DNA of 27,156 bases from a virus. The notes beneath the pieces are model-generated. The model ran no database searches. It saw nothing but the letters and a program-made list of their open reading frames with translations, and was not told where the DNA came from. The stretch covers positions 1-27,156 of the IMG/VR virus record IMGVR_UViG_3300009061_000004. One strand, written 5' to 3'. The position numbers were made by a program, and so were the translations under genes. Shown in pieces: positions 1 through 9,000 of the stretch (position 1 is its first letter; each line of letters begins with the position of its first letter).

Positions 1-510
1 GCGCCAGTAAAATTAAGAGCGGTTGGAGTCGCAACAATTTCTGTTCCGTCATCTTCTACAGGAACACTACCACCACTCTGCCAAGTGCTACCACCTAGTT
101 CTGTGTCAAGTGCTGAAACAATCTCTGCTCCGGTCTGGTCTGCTGTCGCGCCATCTTCTACGTTTAGAGCTGTGCGCAGATCACCTGCTGATATAACACC
201 AGTCTCTCCTGCAACACTTGTCACTGGGCTGACGTCTGCGCCGTCAGCTACATTCAGTAGTGTTCTTACATCTGCGGCAGTTAGTTCTTCGCTGTCACCT
301 GATCCTGCTGTTGTACGTCCTAGGATGGTATCTGTTGCAACATTTGATACCACATCAACTGTTCCACCTGAAGGAATATCAATGGTTGCTACTCCACTTG
401 CGTCTGTGACTGTAACACCAGCGCCAGTAAAATTAAGAGCGGTTGGAGTCGCAACAATTTCTGTTCCGTCATCTTCTACAGGAATACTACCACCACTTTG
501 CCAAGTGCTA
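1..510. repeat. Direct repeat, copies at 1-90 and 421-510
   Basis: Bases 1-90 and 421-510 are identical except for two C/T differences (65 vs 485 and 78 vs 498), then diverge abruptly. The spacing of 420 bp is in frame and encodes a 140-residue period. The left copy touches the window edge, so it may be longer. A 53-base piece (19-71) recurs exactly in the neighbouring fibre gene at 2206-2258. High nucleotide identity points to recent duplication or gene conversion. Confidence 0.9.
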
Positions 511-686
511 TTACCAATTTCAGTATCAATTGCGCTTACTAGATTAGCACCACTTAGTGTTGTTCCATCACCTAGCGTGGTGTAAATCTCGCTAGTCATG
601 CTGTTTACTTTGATCCAGCATTCGCGCAACGGATCGCCATTTCCATCATTGGCTACCGAACCAATATCAATAATCTCTCTTGACAT
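1..686 (-). CDS. Tail fibre-like repeat protein, partial (C-terminus beyond the left edge)
   Basis: Open from an ATG at 686 to the window edge: 228 codons seen and no stop. The N-terminus (IGSVANDGNGDPLRECW) is the short conserved head found in many T4-like structural and fibre proteins of environmental phages. The rest is beta-repeat material: a module of about 140 residues containing STWQSGG, PVEDDGTEIVATPTALNF and ITVTD-like strands occurs once complete, and a second copy begins at the window edge. Between the copies lies a stretch (LRTALNVEDGATADQTGAEI) typical of phage fibre shafts. The start is supported by AGGACAGGAG upstream and two TAAATA boxes. It is probably a distal tail fibre or appendage subunit. 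The fibre class is clear, the exact role is not, and the receptor-binding end is outside the window. Confidence 0.75.
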   Translation of the reverse strand, partial: MSREIIDIGSVANDGNGDPLRECWIKVNSMTSEIYTTLGDGTTLSGANLVSAIDTEIGNSTWQSGGSIPVEDDGTEIVATPTALNFTGAGVTVTDASGVATIDIPSGGTVDVVSNVATDTILGRTTAGSGDSEELTAADVRTLLNVADGADVSPVTSVAGETGVISAGDLRTALNVEDGATADQTGAEIVSALDTELGGSTWQSGGSVPVEDDGTEIVATPTALNFTG

Positions 687-705
687 AGCTTGAAATCTCC
701 TGTCC

Positions 706-723
706 TATTTAATACTATTTAGC
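706..723 (-). promoter_or_regulatory. Two tandem late-promoter-like TAAATA boxes
   Basis: The minus strand reads GCTAAATA (723-716) and ATTAAATA (713-706) in the 58-base gap ahead of the partial fibre gene. They end 20 to 30 bases before its ATG and just upstream of a good Shine-Dalgarno (AGGACAGGAG). T4 late promoters consist essentially of TATAAATA recognised by gp55, and a gp55 gene lies at the other end of this window. Function is inferred. Confidence 0.5.
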
Positions 724-744
724 TTCCTGAAAATATTATATCGA

Positions 745-888
745 TTAATTTGAATCTGTAATGTTTGCCATAGTATTTGTTGGATCACCGGCACCAATTG
801 TATACGTAACGCCGCCGGCACCAACGGCGCCGATAGAGCTAGACTGTTCAAGAATACCTTTTCTGTGTAGGTATTCGCCACTAATCAT
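745..888 (-). CDS. Small 47-residue protein between two fibre genes
   Basis: An ORF of 47 codons starts with an ATG whose A is the last base of the upstream gene's TAA (TAATG overlap). The same arrangement occurs at four other junctions in this operon. The product starts MISGEYLHRKGIL, has a Gly/Ala-rich middle (GAVGAGGVTYTIGAGDPTNT) and ends TDSN. It has no predicted membrane segment and no cysteine. It fills almost all of the 200-base gap between the fibre genes. I do not recognise a family. A small fibre-associated or structural accessory protein is a guess from position only. The weak Shine-Dalgarno suggests it depends on translational coupling. Confidence 0.55.
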   Translation of the reverse strand: MISGEYLHRKGILEQSSSIGAVGAGGVTYTIGAGDPTNTMANITDSN

Positions 889-3047
889 TATGAAACTGAG
901 CCTATTGCACCTTGCACAACCCATGCATCTGTACCACGCTTGTAAAGTGATACGCCTGCGTAGGCTTCTGCTGTAAAATCACCGCTGCCTGTTGAGACAC
1001 CGTTAAGTGTTACGCCAGTATCTGCGGTAATGGTTGCAGTGTTGTCGGTGTTGAGTAGAGTAAGATTAATTACTGTGCCAACTGGAAACTCAACACTGGC
1101 ATTTGTTGGAATGGTAATAGTGACAGCGCCGCCGCTGGTGTCGACCTCAACAATGTCGCCAGCATCAGTCAAAGCAAGAGAACGACTAGAAGAAACAGCA
1201 ACAATAGCGGGATTAAGTGATTCCATGGCAAATGTTCCATCAGACTGACGTCTAAGAACATGTCCTTCTGTTTCATCACTGGCATCAACATCAGTTAGGT
1301 CTTCTAGCGGAAATACTGAAGCTGGGTTGCCCAAGACAAGGTATTCAAAACCAACAGGAGGGTCGTATGCACACGAACCGCTGTTGATATAAAGTGTTGC
1401 TCCAGATCCCTGTGGCACGTTATTTACTGCAATCATTGGAGCAGTTCCTGGCGCGCCAGTCGATGTTAACCCACTGCTGATATCAGCGGGGCCGCTAGGA
1501 TCTGGTGCCGTACCATTTACGCCAACCCAAACATCACCTGTACTGGTATCATAAGCAATACGCAAGCGATCACTGGTACTATATGTTGGCAATGCACTAT
1601 TTGTATCAGTGCCGGTAATAGATCTGCGCCCTGTGCGCCACCATGACCACCCATATTCATCAAATCCAGTGCCAGCAGTGTCATCGGCGGCCTCAATTCT
1701 ATTATTTTGTGGAACGGCGCCAATACCAACACCATCAATAACCTGCCCAAACTGAACTACTTCAAAATACCATTGACCTTCAGGGAGAGGAGTCCTTGAA
1801 AAGGCAAACTCTCTAAATGAAGTCGTAGCTGTGTTTGAAAATGTAGGACCGTCAATCTCATATTCTGCTGGAATATACGCGACTTCTTGAAAATTCCAAT
1901 CATAAATTGTACTACCAGCAATGAGTGAGTTTCCGCCTTGCCAGTCACTACCAATCGTATTATTGATTTCTGTGATAATTGTGTCGCCAGTAATACCACC
2001 AGCAGGTATTGTAATCGTCGCTACGCCGCCCACATCAGTGACCGTCACACCTGTGCCTGCAAAATTCAAAGCGCTTGGTGCTGCTACAATCTCTGTCCCG
2101 TCATCTTCTACAGGAACATCGTTACCTCCCCCGCCACCTGAAATAGCAATGGTTGCGACACCTGAAACATCAGTAACAGTCACACCTGCTCCCGTGAAGT
2201 TAAGTGCGGTTGGAGTCGCAACAATTTCTGTTCCGTCATCTTCTACAGGAACACTACCGCTGCCTGATTGCCAGGTACTGTTACCTAGCTCACTGTCAAT
2301 AGCACTAACAATATCCGTGGAATCAAAATTACCTGCAATGCTGCCTGTAACTATGACATTACCGTCAATATTTAATGCACTACCATCCCATGTTAGTCCT
2401 GCTTGTCCTTCAATGGTACCATCACCAGTCCATACACCAATTTGATCATCAACAGGCGTACCTACTTTACTGACATCACCCGATCCCGCTGGAACACTCC
2501 ATGTTCCATCGCCTCGCCAGAATGTTGAGCTATTAGCGTTTGTACCGTCATCAAAACGTGCGACGTCAAGTGTACCAGTTGAATGAGTCAAATCAATCAG
2601 AGCCCATGAACCATCACCACGCCAGAATGTAGTATTGTCAGCATTGGTACCGCTGTCTAGATTAGTAACTGGTAAATCCCCTGTGACCTGTGATGAAATA
2701 TCGATGTCAGTGACTTCAATAGTGACACCACCAAGACCAGTATCTGTGACTGTGATGCCACCATTGATAAAGTTAATGACACCAGGATTGCTGTTAATTA
2801 CTGTGCCGTCAATCTGCATGATAGGACGGACGCCTTCAACCACTCCTGCTTCAATATCGGCAATAATTTTGCGAACGTTCTTGACTGTTGCGCCGAGACG
2901 TGTTGTAACGAGACCTGGGCCAGGACCGCTGCCTGTTGCAAGCTCTGAGTCATTTGAAATGCGAGCAAGAACAGTAGCATCTTGATCAACAAGGTTCAAC
3001 AGTTCATTGAGCTCATTTATGGTATTAATTGTTGCCGTTCTTGACAT
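888..3047 (-). CDS. Tail fibre protein with SPRY-like domain
   Basis: 719 residues. The N-terminal 1-70 is helical (N-E-L-N-E-L-L repeats). Residues 80-115 form a beta module. Residues 130-148 and 165-183 are a near-duplicate (GTNAxxxTFWRGDGxW). Residues 266-303 and 311-347 are two copies of the PVEDDGTEIVA...ALNF module also present in the neighbouring fibre. Residues about 380-565 match the SPRY/concanavalin-like pattern: GQWYFEV, VGIGAV, YGWSWW, then a turn LRIAYDTSTGDVWVGVNG. The C-terminal 615-715 is a beta fold ending LYKRGTDAWVVQG, common at the ends of marine phage fibres. The start is supported by AAGGAAA seven bases upstream and a late-type box further up. Its likely role is an adhesion or fibre subunit. 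The SPRY domain, an interaction fold, may bind a protein or glycan partner. Confidence 0.75.
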   Translation of the reverse strand: MSRTATINTINELNELLNLVDQDATVLARISNDSELATGSGPGPGLVTTRLGATVKNVRKIIADIEAGVVEGVRPIMQIDGTVINSNPGVINFINGGITVTDTGLGGVTIEVTDIDISSQVTGDLPVTNLDSGTNADNTTFWRGDGSWALIDLTHSTGTLDVARFDDGTNANSSTFWRGDGTWSVPAGSGDVSKVGTPVDDQIGVWTGDGTIEGQAGLTWDGSALNIDGNVIVTGSIAGNFDSTDIVSAIDSELGNSTWQSGSGSVPVEDDGTEIVATPTALNFTGAGVTVTDVSGVATIAISGGGGGNDVPVEDDGTEIVAAPSALNFAGTGVTVTDVGGVATITIPAGGITGDTIITEINNTIGSDWQGGNSLIAGSTIYDWNFQEVAYIPAEYEIDGPTFSNTATTSFREFAFSRTPLPEGQWYFEVVQFGQVIDGVGIGAVPQNNRIEAADDTAGTGFDEYGWSWWRTGRRSITGTDTNSALPTYSTSDRLRIAYDTSTGDVWVGVNGTAPDPSGPADISSGLTSTGAPGTAPMIAVNNVPQGSGATLYINSGSCAYDPPVGFEYLVLGNPASVFPLEDLTDVDASDETEGHVLRRQSDGTFAMESLNPAIVAVSSSRSLALTDAGDIVEVDTSGGAVTITIPTNASVEFPVGTVINLTLLNTDNTATITADTGVTLNGVSTGSGDFTAEAYAGVSLYKRGTDAWVVQGAIGSVS
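2080..2260. repeat. Tandem module copies in the SPRY fibre gene
   Basis: Two adjacent in-frame copies of the PVEDDGTEIVA module are encoded here. The copy around 2206-2258 is base-for-base identical over 53 bases to 19-71 in the neighbouring fibre gene, whereas the other copy (about 2080-2117 at its core) has drifted. A separate shorter in-frame repeat (WRGDGxW) lies at about 2499-2660. Confidence 0.8.
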
Positions 3048-3068
3048 GAGATTTCCTTAGCTTTACAG

Positions 3069-3076
3069 TATTTAGT
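3069..3076 (-). promoter_or_regulatory. Late-promoter-like box ACTAAATA upstream of the SPRY fibre gene
   Basis: The minus strand reads ACTAAATA, overlapping the stop codon of the giant gene, 21 bases before the fibre ATG. It is followed by the Shine-Dalgarno AAGGAAA. The placement fits a T4-type late promoter giving the fibre genes their own transcript. Confidence 0.45.
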
Positions 3077-6000
3077 AGAGTGCATTGTCACCATCTGCTG
3101 TGATCCAGACACTATCAGCGGTGTACTCATCGCTATCACCTGATGGCCATGGATAATTTTGTGCCCAATACTCTTCAATCAATTCTTCCAGTTCATCTTG
3201 CCACTGGAAGATAGCGTCTGCTGTTTCTCCAAGAGCAATAATCTGTGCCCATAGGATATTTCCCCATGGCTCAATGGTTCCAAAGCAAGCACCGTAATCT
3301 ACAATGCCGTTCGTCTCACATCCTGTGTCTGCTGTTGGTGTATCGCTGTCTGCTGTAATCGTATCATCATCAGCGGTAACAGTGTCACAGGTTGAGACAC
3401 ATGTATCATCTGTTTCAACCTCGGTACTGTCTGTTGTAATACTGGTATCATCAGCGGTTATTGGATCACACCCTGTTGATGTAAACTCACTAAATCCTGT
3501 TGAATCAACTCCATCCAACGAGAACCTGGTACTGTCGATCACAGTGATTGTATAAGCACGATCGTTAATCTGTGTCATGCCGTCAACATTTTGAATACCG
3601 ACCACCATGACATCTTCTAGCATACTTGTATCAGTCACAGTGACTACAGCCGGGTTGGACTGTGTAATATTGATGATTTCCAACCACTTGTCTGTGCCAC
3701 GCATATGCAATCCGTTTGGTGTCTGGTTGGTAGTGTCAAGCAGACCTGAACCCAATGGTTGCCATGCCGGATATAGGTCGTTGCCCCAGTCACTAAGTGT
3801 TGTGTTTTCGATCAACTCAGCATCATTGCCCACACCTTCAATGATATCAGCAAAGCTGTGTCCGCGCGCAAAGGTGCCCTGTGTGCCTCTTGTCACGCCT
3901 GTGAGAAGCGTGACACCGCTAAAGCCTTGATCAAATCCGCTAGAGAATCCTGAACCAATACCATCTGTATTCAACTGGCCCAATCCAGTGTATGTAAATC
4001 TCTCACCGTTGATCCAAGCTGCTTCTGTTTGTCCTGTCACGGCTGGGTCAGGAAGATCGCCATCGCCAATTGTAAGAACCGGAATCACAGTGTCAAATGG
4101 CCCAATGTCCAAGCCCAACAATACCTTACGATCATTGATAATTTTGCTTGAATAATTGTTTCCATTCTTACCAACATTGAGACGGAAGGCACGAGTGAAC
4201 GGATCAACAATCTCTTGACCCAACGCTTGTGCTTCTTCACCACCAGCATATCCAATATCAAATCCACCGGTGAAATTGTAGTTGGCATTTAGCAGTGGGT
4301 TGGTTTGAACACGGATCTCAATCGCATCATCAATATCAACGTCTGCTGCATCATCAGCAATCTTTCGCACAATGGCATCGCGTAGTTTGCTGCGGAATGG
4401 CTTGACTGTTTCAATATATTCGATGAGGTCTTCAACGTTTTCTGTAAAGAACTTATTGTAGATCTTTTCGAGCTCGTCTTCGACGGTAACCTTGAAATAG
4501 CTGGTCTTAAAGATCCAGTCTGGCTCACCTTGCTCGCGCAACACATATTTGACCGCTGCAAACCAAAGGTCAGTATATAGCGGTCGACGTTCTTCGATCC
4601 AGATGTTATTATAGAACTCGTCGAAGATTTCAACCATGAGGCCGCTTGACGCACGATCCCATTCTGTCGTATCCCAATCTGCAATGTCCCAACCACCTTG
4701 TAGCAGTTCATTGTCCCACAATAGGTCATTGAACTGGATGGTTGCCTTTTCCTTGAAAACCAACTGCCATTCATCAGCGGTGTAGCGGTAGACTTCACGA
4801 CGGTTACGACCATCATAGTCTGTGTTGACTTCAACATGTGCAATGTTGCCTTCTGTTGGAGAGAGTTCAGCCAATTCTGAGCGCTCTTCCACGAAGAAGT
4901 TACCAACGCTGCGGTTGTATTCATAATCATCCACTGACCAGTCTGCAAAATCCCAATAATCGCGCAGATCATAAACAAGTCCATTGCCCAGGCTTACTTC
5001 GCGATCAAAGCTAGTGCGCCAAGGAATATCGCTACTCAATAGGTTGATCTCAATCAACTGGCTATTGATTTTTTCAATAACAGCGCGTCGACCACCATTG
5101 ATGTCTTCAAACCATGTCTGGTGTGGTCTAACTTGAAGACCTTGACGCACAAACGGATGCAACTTGAGATCTGGAATGTTTTGCGGTTCTTCAACCTCAA
5201 CATAATCCAGTGACTCAATTTCACCTTCTGGGTTGAGCTGCACGTCTTCGAGTTGTGTCCAGAAATCATTGTCTACATCTGAGTCAGGGTTGTTCCCTGT
5301 CGACTCTGTGTGGCATCGGAAAAACACACCATTACCACTGCGCACAATCTGTCCTGGTAGGTATGTGTCAATTGGTTCCCAATCACTCCAAGGATAAACA
5401 CCAGTTGCCTGAGTGTATCCTGCTAGGCTGTCTCGCAAGCTGATGTGCAACCATTCATTAATAATGGTTGATGGATCGTTCTCTGCAAGCAAGAGGTACT
5501 CTTGGTGATAATCACTTGGGTTAGCGTCATAGTTCACCGTCATAACCAAATCTTTGTAACCAGTTGTGGTATCAAGACTGCTGACAAGCAATGTGTTTTC
5601 ACTGGTAGCTGCTAGCCAATCGATTTGCTGACGAGCAGGATCCAGGATGATTTCTTCAAGTTGTAGAACTGAAAACTGACGGTTAACATTAGGCAATGTG
5701 GTCTTGCCACGTACCCAGAAGTAAAAGTAAGTTTCTACCTGTCCGGTGATTGGGTTGATTTCATTCTCTTCACTCCAGTAATACTGTGGTTCGCCAAACT
5801 GATCAGTCTGGGCATACGGTACACCAGTAAGCAATTGACCATCAACTGTGGTATCTTGTGATACCACATCAGAATATTGATCCGGTGTCACAGGGCTCTT
5901 GGTCCACTCGTATACGTCGATCAATGCCCCAGGAAATAGCTGTCCCCAGTGTTTCTGACGATACTCGGGTGTACTTTGGTCATAGTTAAGGTAGATAGCA

Positions 6001-9000
6001 GTTGTAAGATCCCACCACACAGTACCAACCTGTTCTTGTCCCCAGGAATTAGCAAAGTTGACTTCACCGTCTGGATCCGTTGTGTTGTTATAGTAAGCCG
6101 CATCAAACTCGCTCTTGATATCAATTTCACGATCAGCAATACCCGGGATAATGCCCTTGAGTGGATCATATACTTCAAAATTGACAATGGTGTCACCACT
6201 GGCGTTATCATGCAGAACACCGTTATGAATCTGACTGTTATCTGTCTTACCATTCTCTGCACGTACAAAGTTTAGGGTTACCTTGTTATTATTCACAAAG
6301 ACTTGATACACGGCACCAAAGCCCAGGCCTTCGTCAGCCACATTATCGACCACTTCTTGATAATCATCGACGTAAACATAGTCACCATTTCTTACACCGC
6401 CAGTTAGGCGTGGGAAAGGTTCAGGATCTGCAAGAGTAGACTCAAGACTCAAGCCGTCATTTATTACTGCAATATCATCACCAGCAGCACGGAAATATTT
6501 TGGATTTTCCATAGCAGTTAGTGCTTCGGCTGTATTAGCAAATCTCATTGAACGCAGAGGGAACACCTTACCAGCAAACCCTTCTTCTTCAATGTAACGA
6601 TCAATGTAGAAGTTTTGCTGATCATCAACTCTGGTGACACGGTGAATGCCATCCACACTTGGCACACAGGTTGAGTTAATAATGAATACAAACTCACCTA
6701 CTTCAAGGTTATGCACTTCAAAACCTTGACCATTGAGTCGGTCAAGCTTGATCAATGCATCATCACCATTTTCATTACCAGGGCAAATCTGCAAGATACC
6801 CAAATCAAAATCAAGTGCTTGGTAAACATTGTAACGATTTGAACTCAGTCCGCTAGCACCTGGTTCGCTGCCCAGGTTGTCAATTACCCAAACATTTAGA
6901 TCTAGAGGATCTTCAACAACATTCCAATCTGCAGGATCGAAAACATTTGACACAGTTTCATTTCTTGAATCAAATACGTTTGGTGTGATACCCAAATCGT
7001 TATTTGCTGTGCCTTCACCAATTTCTAGGCGATCACCAGTGAAGTTGATTACAAGAACACCTTCAACCTGAGTTGCGGTTAAATCAGTAATTTCAGCCTC
7101 GTTAATCTGTTGCACAACGTCGTTGATGTTGAGATCAGTTTCTCTATTTTCAATGGTTTGCGACGCTTGGTATACTCCGGCACTGATTCCCAATGGCCCA
7201 TTAGCTGATCCACTTCCAATTGTAAGTGTTGGATTAGAACTAGTGATACGCAATACGTTGTTTCTAGCAACTGCACTGACACCAATTACACCAGCATTGT
7301 TGATTTGTGTCACAATTCCAGACAAGTCCAAGTCAACACCGCCAACGACGTTGGTTCCTTGTGACACAACGTCTGTATCAGCGGCAGTGAAACCAAGATC
7401 TGCATCAATTGATACACCAAGACGACTGCCTTGTACGTTGTTGGTGCGGTTAACAGTTAACACATTACCAACAGTAGATGTTGAAATGTCACTTGGTGCA
7501 CTGGCGGCGGCCAATGCACTGTCAATCTTGTTCTTGATTGTTGCAAGTGTGTCTACAACATAGCGATTTGGTTCATCAACTATGATTGTGGCATTATCAG
7601 CAATAGTCACACCGCCATTACTTTCAACATATTGAATGAAATTATTGAGGTTGCGGTTTGCATCAATCGGTGTAACGAATAGGTCAAGCAAGTTGTTAGC
7701 TGCATCACGAGCAGTTTCAAATTGAACAGTATTGTTAAGAGAACCACTCACCATGGTAGCGACAGTTTCAACATGGGTGCCGCCGATATCTTCAATCAAA
7801 TCTAGGTCAAGCTGGATCAAGTCACGAGCTGCGTCTTCCCATGATGCACCAATGTTTGCGCTTACCTCACTGCCTAGAAACTCTGGGTTCAAGACAAGAT
7901 TTGGTGTTGGTGAAACTAGGTAATACTGGTCAATGAATGATTCCCAAGCTGATACTCCGTTAGCCGCTACATAATCCGTTTGAAGATCTTGTAATGCAGA
8001 AATTCTTGCAGAAACCTTTGAAGTTACTAGACTTGCACCTGCCTCATTGAGAGCGTCAGTCCAAATTTGTGTCATAGTATTCGTTGGCAGTAACTGATTA
8101 AAGTTAACCACTACCTCAGTGAGTGGATCATTTGAATTGTCTGCATAGAAAACACTGAACTGGCGACTTGCACTGTTTTGTATTGACGGATTGCTGATAT
8201 TACCAGTAATATTGATATCAAGATACTGAACTTCGCTCGCAGTCTTGATGAAGTCAATGTTAGTTCCATCAAGAACCAAAGTAGAACCAGAAGGTACTTC
8301 CGGCAATGGTTGAGCGCCATCAACATTTATCAGGTTATTGGTTATAACTTCATTTCTTTTGACAAACGTCACAACCTCGTCATTGGCAATGAATGTGTCG
8401 CCGTTTGGAACGGTTGGAAACACCTGAGTGCCACGGAAACTCAAGTCACTTGATACTCTGTTTAGTCCAGTTGATCCAATATTCAACTCCCATACATATC
8501 CTAGGTATCTAACCACATCACCTTGTACATAAGCTGCCAATTTGCTCCAGTTTGGAATGCTTGCATAGTCAGCAGTTGGGTCGTATATCTCACCGATATT
8601 GTCAATGCTTAGAACAAAGTTATCAACTTCAGTGGTTAACGGAAGGCCTGCATCACGTGTGAACGTCTGATACTGATCAAGATTGGTAATTTTGTTTTCA
8701 TCAAGACGCAGAACAGGCAGGGTATCGAATGGCGAGCTGTAATCGCCATTGATTGCTTCTGCACCGCCATCGCTGATGTCGATAATCAAGTCATCTTCAC
8801 GATCACTGACAAAGTTGTCATTGAAACGGAAATGCTGTGGGTCACCTTTGATCTTGTTTCGATCAACCTGAAATTGTAGAGGCTCACGTTCACTGATATC
8901 ACCATAGTCACCTAGGCGTACCATCCATTCTTCATAATACTCCTGAGCGAACTCGCTGCCAAAGATATTCTTATTGCGCGCCATGGCTGCGATTGCCTCA

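Noticed and set aside
85-585. Plus-strand ORF opposite the partial fibre gene
   Set aside because: The product is low-complexity Ser/Val/Pro, as expected from the reverse of repetitive fibre codons. The minus-strand reading has clear fibre motifs.
735-740. Minus-strand TATAAT ahead of the partial fibre gene
   Set aside because: No acceptable -35 element 16 to 18 bases upstream, so a host-type promoter is not supported.
1-2260. Possible CRISPR array from repeated segments
   Set aside because: The repeats are in-frame coding modules with a 420-base period and similar protein sequence, not short repeats with unique spacers.
1921-2445. Plus-strand ORF opposite the SPRY fibre gene
   Set aside because: Mirror of the repeat modules; no recognisable domain and no regulatory signals.
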